DNA of 64,000 nt from CAYOBW01 sp964402115. Its GTDB lineage: Bacteria > Verrucomicrobiota > Kiritimatiellia > UBA8416 > CAYOBW01. A program made the position numbers and the translations under genes. Under the pieces are notes generated by a model that saw only the letters and a program-made list of their open reading frames with translations, was not told where the DNA came from and did no database searches. The stretch is from the NCBI GenBank assembly GCA_964402115.1, contig CAYOBW010000002.1:1-64000 (forward strand), written 5' to 3'. This document shows, one piece after another, positions 34,589 through 43,523 of this stretch (positions are counted from its first letter, which is position 1; each line of letters begins with the position of its first letter).

Positions 34589-36169
34589 ATGTTTGGCTTG
34601 TTCAAGAAAAAAGACACCATCAAGCGCGAGATCATCGTCAACGCCGAAAGCCTGGAGACCCGCGTAGCTGTCCTCGAAAACGGGCGGCTCGAGGAGTTCC
34701 AGGTCGAACATCCGACCGAGGAACGCATCGTCGGCAGCGTGTTCAAAGGGCGCATACAGAACCTGGAGCATGACCTGCAGGCCGCCTTCGTGGACATCGG
34801 TCTGCGCAAGAACGCTTTTCTCCACTACTGGGACATGACCCCCGACGAGGATGCGGATTTCGACTGGGAGGAAGGGCAGACGCGCAACCGCACCTCCCGG
34901 CGCAAGCGATTCTCCAACGAAGAGATCGAGCGGCGCTTCCCGCCAGGGTCCGAAATCGTCGTGCAGGTCTCCAAGGGGCCGATCGGCACGAAGGGGCCGC
35001 GAGTCACCGCCAGCCTCAGCATCCCCGGCCGCTACCTCGTCATGATGCCGGGCTCCAAGTCGAAGGGCGTTTCGCGCAAGATCACCGACGAAAAGGAACG
35101 GCTGCGTCTGAAGACCATCCTGGCGCGCCTGCCGATCCCTGCCGAAGTGGGCCTGATCGTGCGCACGGTGGCGGAAACCGCGCGCAACCGCGCCTTCGTG
35201 CGGGACCTGCGCAGCCTGATCACGATCTGGACCGAGATCCAGCGGGCCATTCGCGAGCAGCCGGCGCCCTGTTGCGTCTACCATGAGCCGGACCTCATCG
35301 AACGCGTCGTCCGGGACTGGCTGACCGAAGACGTGGACCGCATCGTGATCGACTCCCGTGCGGCGTACGAACGGATTCGCGAGGTGGCCATCCAGGTTTC
35401 GCGGCGCGCCCGCTCGCGGATCCACCTTTACGAGGGGGATCTGCCTGTGTTCGACTACTACGAGGTCGAACGTCAGCTCGAGAATGCCCTGCGGCGCAAG
35501 GTGACCTTGAAGTCGGGTGGCTGCATTGTCATTGACGAAACGGAGGCCATGATCGCCGTGGACGTCAACACCGGCCGCCACAAGGGCCGCGGCTCGCAGG
35601 AAGAGGCCATCCTCGAAGTCAACACGGAGGCCGTGGAGGAGGTGGCGCGCCAGCTGCGCCTGCGCAACGTCGGCGGGCTGGTCGTCCTCGACCTCATCGA
35701 CATGAAGAGCCGCAAGCACCAGAACCAGGTGCATCGCGCCTTGAAGAACGCCCTGAAACGCGACCGGGCCCGCACGAACGTACTGCCCATCTCCGAGTTG
35801 GGCCTGCTGGAGATGACGCGGCAGCGCGTGGAGGAGAGCATCACGTCCCAGCTGATGGTGGACTGCCCCTACTGCAAGGGGCGGGGCAACGTCAAGTCGC
35901 CCCTCGGCATGAGCGTGGACATCCAGCGCCAGATCGCTGCGCTGATGCGCCGGCACCGCAACCAGAAGGAAAGCCTCGATCTCCAGATCGTCGTGCACCC
36001 CACGGTGCTGGAGCGGCTCAAGCACGCGGACGAGGCTTTCCTGATGGACTTGCAGCGCAAGTTGTCGGGCACCCTGACATTCAAGTCGTCCCCGACCACG
36101 CACGTTGAGCATTTTGGCATTGCCAACGCGCGGACAGGCGAGGTGCTGTACTCGAACATGGAGAAGTGA
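34589..36169 (+). CDS. rng: ribonuclease G/E family endoribonuclease
   Basis: A 526-residue RNase G-sized enzyme that processes rRNA and mRNA. An S1 domain (about 35-125) is split by a charged insert, followed by the RNase H-like/DNase I-like core. Catalytic Asp325 (AVDVNTGR) and Asp368 (VVLDLIDM) are 43 residues apart as in E. coli RNase E (303/346), and the zinc-link cysteines Cys426/Cys429 (CPYCKG) keep the same offset. There is no long C-terminal scaffold, so RNase G rather than RNase E. The ATG at 34589 or the GTG two codons earlier both fit GGGGAAGG. It follows rodA by 45 bases, a frequent linkage of rng with mre genes. Confidence 0.95.
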   Translation: MFGLFKKKDTIKREIIVNAESLETRVAVLENGRLEEFQVEHPTEERIVGSVFKGRIQNLEHDLQAAFVDIGLRKNAFLHYWDMTPDEDADFDWEEGQTRNRTSRRKRFSNEEIERRFPPGSEIVVQVSKGPIGTKGPRVTASLSIPGRYLVMMPGSKSKGVSRKITDEKERLRLKTILARLPIPAEVGLIVRTVAETARNRAFVRDLRSLITIWTEIQRAIREQPAPCCVYHEPDLIERVVRDWLTEDVDRIVIDSRAAYERIREVAIQVSRRARSRIHLYEGDLPVFDYYEVERQLENALRRKVTLKSGGCIVIDETEAMIAVDVNTGRHKGRGSQEEAILEVNTEAVEEVARQLRLRNVGGLVVLDLIDMKSRKHQNQVHRALKNALKRDRARTNVLPISELGLLEMTRQRVEESITSQLMVDCPYCKGRGNVKSPLGMSVDIQRQIAALMRRHRNQKESLDLQIVVHPTVLERLKHADEAFLMDLQRKLSGTLTFKSSPTTHVEHFGIANARTGEVLYSNMEK

Positions 36170-36233
36170 AGCAGGCGCGGGGGTCAGCCGGCCCGGGGTC
36201 GGCGCCCCCCCCCGTGAGAAAGGGAGCATGGCA

Positions 36234-38480
36234 ATGAGGGCACGAAACAGCCTGAAGGCGGGCGGCAGTGTGATGTGGCTGGCTTGGGCGCTGGCCATCG
36301 GCACGAGCCAGGCCCAGATGCCGGGAACGTTGGATCCGCGGAGTCTGCTGGAGGCGCCGGGCCCGATCGCGACGCGTGCCGACAAGCTGGACGTCAACCG
36401 CGAAACGGGCGATATCACCGCCGACGGCAATGTGGTGATCCGCAAGGGCGACGTGGTTCTGAAGGCCGACCATGTCCGGTGCAACGTCAACACGGAGGGC
36501 GTCAAGGCCTGGGGCAACGTCGAGCTGCGCCGGGGCGAGGACGTCTGGCGCGGCGAGTCCGTGAACGGCAACTTCCGTACGCGCGAATGGGACGCCATCA
36601 ATATCGGCGTCGAGTCTCGCCCGTTTGTCGTGGAGGCCTCGCGCACGTCGAGAGGCGCCGCTAACAGCTACGAGCTCGAAGGCGCCCGCGTCACCACGTG
36701 CACGAACGGCATGGGCGATGCGCATTACAGCCTCAGCGCCCGCCGCCTCACCCTCGTGCCGGGCGAGAACCTGAGCGGCTACGGCGCCGTGCTGCGCCTG
36801 GGAAGCGTGCCCGTCATGTACCTGCCGTACTGGTCGCACAGCCTGCAGGAGGACAGCGGGTGGCGCCTCCGTCCCGGTTACAGCAGCCGGTGGGGCGCCT
36901 ACCTGCTCAGCTCCTACCGCTACCGGCTCAATCCCTACCTCCGCGCCGAAACCCACCTCGACGGCCGGACCGAGCGCGGCCTGGCCGTCGGGCAGGACTT
37001 CAAGTGGGCCGACACCAACAGCCTCTGGCATGGCGATCTGGCCCTGTACTACGCCGACGACAGCAAGCCGGTGGACGAGGATACGATCGGCGTGGATCCC
37101 GACCTCGACAACGAACGCTACCGCATCCGGGCGCGGCACCAGGTTAACCTCTCGGATCGCGACTACCTGCTCGCCCAGGGCAACTACCTCAGCGATCCCG
37201 AGATTCTCGAAGACTTCTTCGAGCGCGAGTTCCGCAACAGTCGCGAGCCCGAGAACTACGCTTCACTCATGCATCGCGGCGAAGGCTACACCGCCGGCGC
37301 CCTGCTCCAGTCACGTTTGAACGATTTCTACGAGAGCGTGGACCGCCTGCCGGAATTCACCCTCGACGTCGTCCGTCGCCAGCTGGGCGACAGCGGCTTC
37401 TACTACGAAAGCGCCAGCGGAGCCGCCTTCCTCCAGAAGCGCTGGAGCTCTGTCACCACCAACGCCGACGACTACTCAACCTTCCGTTTCGACTCGTCGC
37501 ACATGGTGTACTACCCCGGCAAGTACTTCGGCTTCCTGAACGTCGTCCCGCGGGGCGGCGCCCGCGTGACCTACTACTCCGACACCCGCGAAACGGAGCG
37601 TACCCTCGTGAGCGTGCGCACCACGGTCACCAACCGCGTGGTGCGCAACGGGTTCACGAACCTGGTCGTGACCACCGGCACGCAGACCAACACCCTGTAC
37701 CGCGACATCGCCCGCGGCTCGGACGTGCGCGCCCTGGCCGAGCTGGGCGCCGAGTTCTCGTTCAAGGCGTTCAAGGCCTGGGAAGGCGGCGTCGTCACCC
37801 CGCTCCGCCATATCGTCGAACCCTACGCGAACTACACGCTCGTGCCCAAGCCCTCGGTCGAGCCGGAGAGCCTCTACCAGTTCGATCGCGTGGACGCGCT
37901 GGATCAGCAGCATATCGTGCTCCTGGGCACGCGCAACAAGTTGCAGACGAAACAGGAAGATCGGCCGTTCGACATTCTCGATGCGGACTTCAACACCATC
38001 CTCAACCTCGATCCGGACGCGGACCAGGAGTCCTTCACCGACGTCTACGGCGACATCGAATGGCGGCCGACCGGCTGGTTCAGCCTGGACGTGGACGGGA
38101 TTGTGAACGTGGACCAGTCCGAGCTCAGCCGCTTCAACGGGCGGGCCGTCGTACACGGGTCGGAGACCTGGGAAAGCTACCTGGAGTATCGCTACCGGCT
38201 CGACGAGAGCAGCCTCCTGCTGGCGGACATCACCTTCAGCCCCAACCGCGACTGGTCCCTGAACGGCTATACGCGCTACGAATTCGAGAACGACGCCCGG
38301 CTCGAGGAGGTCGGCTGCAAAGTGCGGCGCAACCTCGACTGCATGGTCATCCGGACCGGTCTCGGCGCGCTGCCGGGCTATACCCGCTCCGACGGCTCGG
38401 AGCGCGACGACGAGATCAGGGTCGTGTTCGAACTCTGGCTGACGGCCTTCCCGGAGGTCGGGATTTCGGGCGAGGGTTGA
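36234..38480 (+). CDS. lptD: LptD-like LPS assembly outer membrane protein
   Basis: A 748-residue protein with signal peptide (cleavage near TSQA-Q). An OstA/LptA-like periplasmic domain (about 45-130; TRADKLDVNRETGDITADGN) accepts LPS from the LptA bridge; the C-terminal LptD barrel follows (GSVPVMYLPYW is a conserved family motif at its start). A loop of alternating Thr/Val near 465-485 (TNRVVRNGFTNLVVT) looks like an extracellular insertion. No conserved cysteine pairs at the ends as in E. coli LptD. Of tandem ATGs, the second (36234) is better spaced from AGGGAG. It indicates an LPS-bearing outer membrane. Confidence 0.9.
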   Translation: MRARNSLKAGGSVMWLAWALAIGTSQAQMPGTLDPRSLLEAPGPIATRADKLDVNRETGDITADGNVVIRKGDVVLKADHVRCNVNTEGVKAWGNVELRRGEDVWRGESVNGNFRTREWDAINIGVESRPFVVEASRTSRGAANSYELEGARVTTCTNGMGDAHYSLSARRLTLVPGENLSGYGAVLRLGSVPVMYLPYWSHSLQEDSGWRLRPGYSSRWGAYLLSSYRYRLNPYLRAETHLDGRTERGLAVGQDFKWADTNSLWHGDLALYYADDSKPVDEDTIGVDPDLDNERYRIRARHQVNLSDRDYLLAQGNYLSDPEILEDFFEREFRNSREPENYASLMHRGEGYTAGALLQSRLNDFYESVDRLPEFTLDVVRRQLGDSGFYYESASGAAFLQKRWSSVTTNADDYSTFRFDSSHMVYYPGKYFGFLNVVPRGGARVTYYSDTRETERTLVSVRTTVTNRVVRNGFTNLVVTTGTQTNTLYRDIARGSDVRALAELGAEFSFKAFKAWEGGVVTPLRHIVEPYANYTLVPKPSVEPESLYQFDRVDALDQQHIVLLGTRNKLQTKQEDRPFDILDADFNTILNLDPDADQESFTDVYGDIEWRPTGWFSLDVDGIVNVDQSELSRFNGRAVVHGSETWESYLEYRYRLDESSLLLADITFSPNRDWSLNGYTRYEFENDARLEEVGCKVRRNLDCMVIRTGLGALPGYTRSDGSERDDEIRVVFELWLTAFPEVGISGEG

Positions 38481-38508
38481 GCGGCTGGCCAAGCGCGGGG
38501 GGGATTGC

Positions 38509-40749
38509 GTGCACATCACGGACTTGAACGCCGCTGATCCGCTGCTGTTCGGCGCGAACCGCACACCCGGCCTGGTGGCCGTCGAGTGGCTTCCCGCCGC
38601 GGGCGACAGCCCCGACCAGATGCGCCTGTTCCTGCGGCGGGGCGCGGAGACCGTGATCCAGGACGAGCCCTTCACGCCATTCATCGTGGCCACCCGCGCA
38701 GCCGCAGCCGCTTGCACGGCGCCGCACCGCGCGGAGACGCTCTCAGGCGACGCCCCCCTGAATACGACCCTGTGGTTCACCCGCTGGCGCGCGTGCGGGC
38801 AGGCGCGCCAGGCGCTGGCCCGGGCCACGGCGCGCAATGCGACGGACGCCGACGCGCCGTACCTCTTTGTCAGCGACGCCGTGCAGCAGCACCTGCTGGT
38901 CACGGGGCGCACCCTCTTTGCCGACATGCGCTTCGAGGACGTGCGCCGCCTGCAGCTCGACATCGAGTGCGACACGACCCCCGGGTTCGAGTTCTGCAAC
39001 GCAGAGCGCGAGGGCGACCGCATCCTGGCCATCGGGCTGGCCGACCAGACCGGCTGGACCAGCCTGCTCGTGGACGAGGACGAACGCCGGCTCCTGGAAC
39101 GTTTCGTTGCCGTCGTGCGCGAGCGCGATCCCGACGTCATCGAGGGCCACAACCTGTTCAATTTCGACCTGCCGTACCTCGCCGCGCGCGCCGCCCGCCT
39201 GGGCGTAACCCTGGCCCTGGGCCGCGACGGCAGCCCCCCCGAGAGGCGTCCGGGGCGCTTCAGCGCCGGCGGGCGCACCCTGACCTACGACCGCTTCGAC
39301 CTGCACGGCCGGCACATCGTCGACACGCTCTTCCTGCTGCACGATTACGACGCCGGGCATCGCGCGCTCGACGGCTTCGGCTTGAAGCAGGCCGCCATCC
39401 ATTTCGGCGTTGCGGCGGCGGACCGCACCTATCTCGAGGGGGCCAGAATCGGCGACGAATTCCGCCGCGACCCGGAACGGGTGCTGCGCTATCTGCGCGA
39501 CGACCTGGCGGAGACCGGCGCCCTGGCCGGAATCCTGGCGCCCAGCTATTTCGCCCAGGCCCAGGTGCTGCCGCTGAGCTACCAGAACGTGTGCGTCCGC
39601 GGCAGCGCGGCCAAGATCGACGCCCTCATGCTGCGGGAATACCTGCGGCAGCGCCACGCCCTCCCGCAACCCGACGCCGCGCGCCCGTTCGAGGGCGGCT
39701 ACACGGACATGTTCCGGGAGGGCGTGATTCGCAACGTACACCACTGCGACGTGCGCTCCCTGTACCCCTCGCTCATGCTCGTGCAACGCCTGGCCCCCGC
39801 GCGCGACACGCTCGGCATCTTCCTCCGGCTGCTGGAACAGCTGCGCGACTTCCGCTTGCGGGCCAAGGCCGCCCAGCGCCAGGCCGCCACGCCCCACGAG
39901 CAGAACTACTACGGCGCGCTACAAACCAGCTTCAAGCTGCTCATCAACGCCTTCTACGGCTACCTCGGCTTCGCCCAGGCCCGGTTCAGCGACTTCGCCG
40001 CGGCGGAAGCCGTCGCCCGCGGCGGGCGGGAGCTGCTCGCCGGCATGATCGCGTGGCTCAAGGCGCACGGCGCCGAGCCGATCGAACTGGATACCGACGG
40101 CATCTACTACGTGCCGCCCCCCGGCGAGACCGCCGACAGCCAGGCGCGGTTCCGGGCCGCACTCGCCGCGTCCCTGCCTGCGGGCATCGAACTCGAATTC
40201 GACGGCGAGTATGTGGCCATGTTCAGCTACAAGATCAAGAACTACGCCTTGCTGGGGGCGCATGGCGAGGTCACGATCAAGGGCGCCGCGCTCAAATCGC
40301 GCGGTTTGGAGCCGTTTCAGCGCGATTTCCTCCGCGACGTCATCCGCTTCAAACTCGAGGGCCGCGAACGCGAGCTGCCCGCCCTGAAGCGGCAGGCCGA
40401 GGAGGCCATCCGCCGACGCCAGTGGCCGATCGCGCGCCTGGCCAAGACCGAGACGCTGCAGGATGCGCCGGCCACTTACGCCGCCGGCAAGGGGCGCGGC
40501 GACCGGGCGCGCAGCGCCGCCTATGAACTGGCCCTGCGCAGCAACCGGGAGTACCGCGCCGGCGACCAGGTGTCGTACTACGTCACCGGGGACCGTAAGA
40601 GCGTCGCCGTGCACGAATCCGCACGGCTGGTCGCGGACTGGGATCCGACCCGGCGCGATGAAAACGTGGCGTACTATGCAGCGAAGCTGGACGAGTTGTA
40701 CCGCAAGTTCTGTGACGAAGCGCCCCCGGCGCAGTTGTCGCTGCTGTGA
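38509..40749 (+). CDS. family B DNA polymerase (Pol II-like)
   Basis: A 746-residue replicative-fold polymerase with a 3'-5' exonuclease domain: Exo I D151-x-E153 (QLDIECDT), Exo II GHNLFNFDLPYL, Exo III region YLRDDLAETGAL. Polymerase motif A is DVRSLYPSLM (Asp414), motif B KLLINAFYGYLG, motif C is DTDG (528-531) in place of the usual DTDS; the two metal-binding Asp remain. Such enzymes in bacteria act in damage tolerance (E. coli polB). It starts with GTG 28 bases after lptD and its stop is followed within 33 bases by gspG, so it appears co-transcribed with envelope genes, an odd setting. No LexA-type box was seen. Confidence 0.93.
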   Translation: MHITDLNAADPLLFGANRTPGLVAVEWLPAAGDSPDQMRLFLRRGAETVIQDEPFTPFIVATRAAAAACTAPHRAETLSGDAPLNTTLWFTRWRACGQARQALARATARNATDADAPYLFVSDAVQQHLLVTGRTLFADMRFEDVRRLQLDIECDTTPGFEFCNAEREGDRILAIGLADQTGWTSLLVDEDERRLLERFVAVVRERDPDVIEGHNLFNFDLPYLAARAARLGVTLALGRDGSPPERRPGRFSAGGRTLTYDRFDLHGRHIVDTLFLLHDYDAGHRALDGFGLKQAAIHFGVAAADRTYLEGARIGDEFRRDPERVLRYLRDDLAETGALAGILAPSYFAQAQVLPLSYQNVCVRGSAAKIDALMLREYLRQRHALPQPDAARPFEGGYTDMFREGVIRNVHHCDVRSLYPSLMLVQRLAPARDTLGIFLRLLEQLRDFRLRAKAAQRQAATPHEQNYYGALQTSFKLLINAFYGYLGFAQARFSDFAAAEAVARGGRELLAGMIAWLKAHGAEPIELDTDGIYYVPPPGETADSQARFRAALAASLPAGIELEFDGEYVAMFSYKIKNYALLGAHGEVTIKGAALKSRGLEPFQRDFLRDVIRFKLEGRERELPALKRQAEEAIRRRQWPIARLAKTETLQDAPATYAAGKGRGDRARSAAYELALRSNREYRAGDQVSYYVTGDRKSVAVHESARLVADWDPTRRDENVAYYAAKLDELYRKFCDEAPPAQLSLL

Positions 40750-40781
40750 GCCCGGCCGAGGCCGGAGAGGGAGGGCAAGGC

Positions 40782-41213
40782 ATGCGTCGCCAAGCAGGTT
40801 TCACGCTGTTGGAAATCCTGGTGGTCGTGATGATCATCACGATCCTCGCCACCATCGTCGGCGTGCAGGTCGCCAAGGAACCCGCGCGCGCGCGCGTGGC
40901 CAAGGCGCGCACGCAGGTGGGATCGATTCGTACCGCCCTCCAGATGTACCGCATGGACAACGGCAGCCTGCCCACGCAGGAGCAGGGACTGAGCGCCCTG
41001 TGCGAGGCGCCGACGCTGCCGCCCGCGCCGGCAAGCTACCGTCCCGAGGGCTATCTCGACAGCCGCAAGCCCCCGCTTGACCCCTGGGGCAACGAGTATG
41101 TCTACCTCGTGCCCGGCGCCGACGGGGCGCCCTACGAGATCCTGACCTACGGCGCCGACGGCGAAGAAGGCGGCGAGGGGGAGAACGCGGATCTCTCCAG
41201 CCTGGACGAGTAG
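40782..41213 (+). CDS. gspG: type II secretion major pseudopilin GspG
   Basis: A 143-residue pseudopilin: prepilin leader MRRQAG cleaved before Phe7, Glu at +5, and a hydrophobic helix (TLLEILVVVMIITILATIVG). The globular part has the GspG-specific pattern MDNGSLPTQEQGLSAL, LDPWGNEYVYLVPG and GADGEEGGEG, which includes the calcium-site loop. It stands alone: no other gsp gene is in the window. The ATG at 40782 is chosen for the leader; GGGAGGG lies upstream. Confidence 0.93.
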   Translation: MRRQAGFTLLEILVVVMIITILATIVGVQVAKEPARARVAKARTQVGSIRTALQMYRMDNGSLPTQEQGLSALCEAPTLPPAPASYRPEGYLDSRKPPLDPWGNEYVYLVPGADGAPYEILTYGADGEEGGEGENADLSSLDE

Positions 41214-41283
41214 ACGGCACACAAGGGAGGCTCTTGCAGAACCGACTGCAAGCGCCTCAAGGGTTCCACGGGGAGGATCAGAA

Positions 41284-41976
41284 ATGCAGTTCGATCGCAC
41301 ACCGGTGTGGCGCCACATGCTGCGCCTGAGCCTTTTCGTGCTCGGCCTGGCCGCGCTGCGGGCGCCTGCGCAGGACACCGCCGTGACGCCCCCCGCGGCG
41401 TCCACGGGAACCGTGGTCCGGACGCTGTTCGACGGCCGCTCGTTTGCGGGCTGGGAGGGCGACACCAACCGCACGTTCCGGATCGTCGGCGAAGCCATCG
41501 TCGCCGGCTCGCTCCAGGGCAACCCCCGCAACGAGTTCCTCGCCACCACGCGGGCCTACCGCAACTTCAGCCTGCGGTTCGAGTACAAGCTGGTTGGCAC
41601 CGAAGGCTTCGTGAACGGCGGCGTTCAGTTCCGCAGCACCCGCACAGTCCGTCCGCCAAACGAGATGAGCGGCTACCAGGCCGACATCGGCGCGGGACAT
41701 TCCGGCTGCCTGTACGACGAGTCGCGGCGTAACCGGTTCCTGGCGCGCGCCACGGACGCCGCGATCAAGCGCCTGGAAAAACCCGGCGACTGGAATCGCT
41801 GCGAAATACACGCGGATGGCCCGCGCATCCGCCTGGTGCTGAACGGCGAGCAGACTGTGGACTACACCGAAACCGAGGCCGGCATCCCGGATACCGGTTC
41901 CATCGCCCTGCAAATCCACGGCGGCTGCAAAGCCGAACTGTCGTTTCGCAACATCTCGCTCACGGAACGGCCGTAG
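41284..41976 (+). CDS. secreted DUF1080 (3-keto-disaccharide hydrolase-like) protein
   Basis: A 230-residue protein with a signal peptide (cleavage near RAPA-Q) and one DUF1080 domain, a concanavalin-like jelly roll: TLFDGRSFAGWEG at the start, NFSLRFEYKLVG, NGGVQFRSTR, GYQADIGAG, then GDWNRCEIHADG and IALQIHGG. Some members hydrolyse 3-keto-glycosides; others only bind sugar. It is abundant in PVC bacteria. It precedes a GH109 gene, so a role in glycan use at the surface is plausible. Confidence 0.9.
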   Translation: MQFDRTPVWRHMLRLSLFVLGLAALRAPAQDTAVTPPAASTGTVVRTLFDGRSFAGWEGDTNRTFRIVGEAIVAGSLQGNPRNEFLATTRAYRNFSLRFEYKLVGTEGFVNGGVQFRSTRTVRPPNEMSGYQADIGAGHSGCLYDESRRNRFLARATDAAIKRLEKPGDWNRCEIHADGPRIRLVLNGEQTVDYTETEAGIPDTGSIALQIHGGCKAELSFRNISLTERP

Positions 41977-42119
41977 GGCTTGATGGTTTTCGGCGGCGGC
42001 AGGATTTGACACATACGCGAACATCTGGCACGTTACCTCGCGTGCCCCTTGCGGTAGCGGGGGGCGTGCCAGGTATGACGCACAAGGCGCGCAAGGCGCA
42101 GAGACGAAGGAGAGCCCGT

Positions 42120-43481
42120 ATGAGCGATGGACTGAGCAGGCGCAGCTTTCTGAAGACGGCAGCGGTGGGCGTGGGGGCTGGCGTGGCGTTGTCGAACATG
42201 CTGACGTCGCAGGCGCAGGCGGCCAGCAAGACGGCCATGGGTCTCAAAACCCAGCCCTTGCCCGTGGTACGCATCGGTATGATCGGCCTCGGCGCGCGCG
42301 GCAGCGGTCACCTCGGCGATCACCTGCGGCTGGAAGGCGTCGAGATCAAGGCCATTTGCGATAACCATGAACCGACCGCGAAAAGCGCGGCGGCCCGCTG
42401 CGAGAAAGCCGGCAAGCCGGCGCCAACGCTCTACACGCAAGGCGACGAGGACTTCCGGCGCATGCTGGATCGCGAGGAACTGGACCTCGTGGTGATCGCC
42501 ACGCCCTGGCAATGGCACACGCCGATGGCGCTCGCGGCGCTCAAGGCCGGCAAGCATGCCGTCACCGAGGTGCCGGCCGCCGTCACCCTGGATGAGTGCT
42601 GGGATCTGGTCGAAACCGCGGAGAAGGCGCAGCGGCACTGCATGATGCTGGAGAACGTGTGCTACGGCCGCGAGGAGCTGATGGTGCTCAACATGTGCCG
42701 CAAGGGCCTCTTCGGCGAGCTGCTGCACGGCGAGGCTGCTTACATCCACGATTTACGCGGGCAGATGAACGAGGTGGAACGCGGCACGGGGTCGTGGCGC
42801 ACGTATCACTACAGCAAGCGCAACGGCAACCTCTACCCCACGCACGGGCTGGGCCCGGTTGCACAGTACATGAGCATCAACCGCGGCGACCGCTTCGACT
42901 ACCTCTCCTCCGTCGGCTCGCCGGCGCTGGGACGGGCGGCTTTCGCCAAGGCGAAGTTCCCCGCGGATCACAAGTGGAACAAGGTCGAGAAGTGGAATTG
43001 CGGCGACATGAACACCACGCTCATCAAGACGGCGCTGGGCCGCAGCATCATGGTGCAGTGGGACGAAACCTCGCCCCGGCCCTACACGCGTCACAACCTC
43101 ATCCAGGGCACGCGCGGCACATTCGCCGGCTTCCCCAGCCGGCTCGTCGTCGAGGGGCGCGGCAACACGCACGAGTGGGTGCAGGGCGACGCACTCAAGC
43201 CTTACTTCGACGAGTTCGATCACCCGCTGTGGAAGCGCATGGGCGAGGAAGCCAAGAAGTATGGCGGCCACGGCGGCATGGACTTCATCATGAACTGGCG
43301 CCTCATCACCTGCCTGCGAACCGGCGAAGCGCTGGACCAGGATGTGTACGATGCCGCCGCGTGGTCCGCCGTGGGACCGCTGAGCGAGAAGTCGGTGGCG
43401 AAGCGCGGCAAGTCCTATGATGTGCCTGACTTCACGCGCGGACTGTGGAAAACCACGCCGCCGCTCGGGATCATTTCGTAA
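42120..43481 (+). CDS. Tat-exported GH109-type NAD-dependent glycosidase (Gfo/Idh/MocA fold)
   Basis: A 453-residue protein with a twin-arginine leader (SRRSFLKTAAVGVG, cleavage near SQAQA-A), a Rossmann domain (IGMIGLGARGSGH; CDNHEPTAKSAA; VIATPWQWH) and a C-terminal substrate domain. KHAVTEVPAA, NVCYGREELMVLNM, AYIHDLRGQM and THGLGPVAQYMSINRGDR match alpha-N-acetylgalactosaminidases of family GH109, which use bound NAD in an oxidation-elimination mechanism. Export by Tat fits folding around the cofactor. The substrate may be other than GalNAc. GAAGGAG precedes the ATG at 42120. It follows a DUF1080 gene. Confidence 0.88.
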   Translation: MSDGLSRRSFLKTAAVGVGAGVALSNMLTSQAQAASKTAMGLKTQPLPVVRIGMIGLGARGSGHLGDHLRLEGVEIKAICDNHEPTAKSAAARCEKAGKPAPTLYTQGDEDFRRMLDREELDLVVIATPWQWHTPMALAALKAGKHAVTEVPAAVTLDECWDLVETAEKAQRHCMMLENVCYGREELMVLNMCRKGLFGELLHGEAAYIHDLRGQMNEVERGTGSWRTYHYSKRNGNLYPTHGLGPVAQYMSINRGDRFDYLSSVGSPALGRAAFAKAKFPADHKWNKVEKWNCGDMNTTLIKTALGRSIMVQWDETSPRPYTRHNLIQGTRGTFAGFPSRLVVEGRGNTHEWVQGDALKPYFDEFDHPLWKRMGEEAKKYGGHGGMDFIMNWRLITCLRTGEALDQDVYDAAAWSAVGPLSEKSVAKRGKSYDVPDFTRGLWKTTPPLGIIS

Positions 43482-43485
43482 GTCC

Positions 43486-43520
43486 GCGCAGACGCGCTGC
43501 GCAGAAGACCGTCGCCGGTC
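43486..43520. terminator. possible terminator hairpins between convergent genes
   Basis: In the 42-base gap between two convergent genes lie GCGCAG/CTGCGC (43486-43502, loop of five) and GACCG/CGGTC (43507-43520, loop of four). Neither has a U tract. Confidence 0.3.
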
Positions 43521-43523
43521 GGC

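Noticed and set aside
38586..40526. A 646-codon frame on the same strand as the DNA polymerase
   Set aside because: It is an alternative frame inside the polymerase gene, extremely Arg-rich and without motifs.
42006..42034. Promoter before the GH109 gene
   Set aside because: TTGACA at 42006-42011 is perfect, but no acceptable -10 lies 16-18 bases downstream. An 8-base dyad (CTGGCACG 42025-42032, CGTGCCAG 42065-42072) was seen but has no other support.
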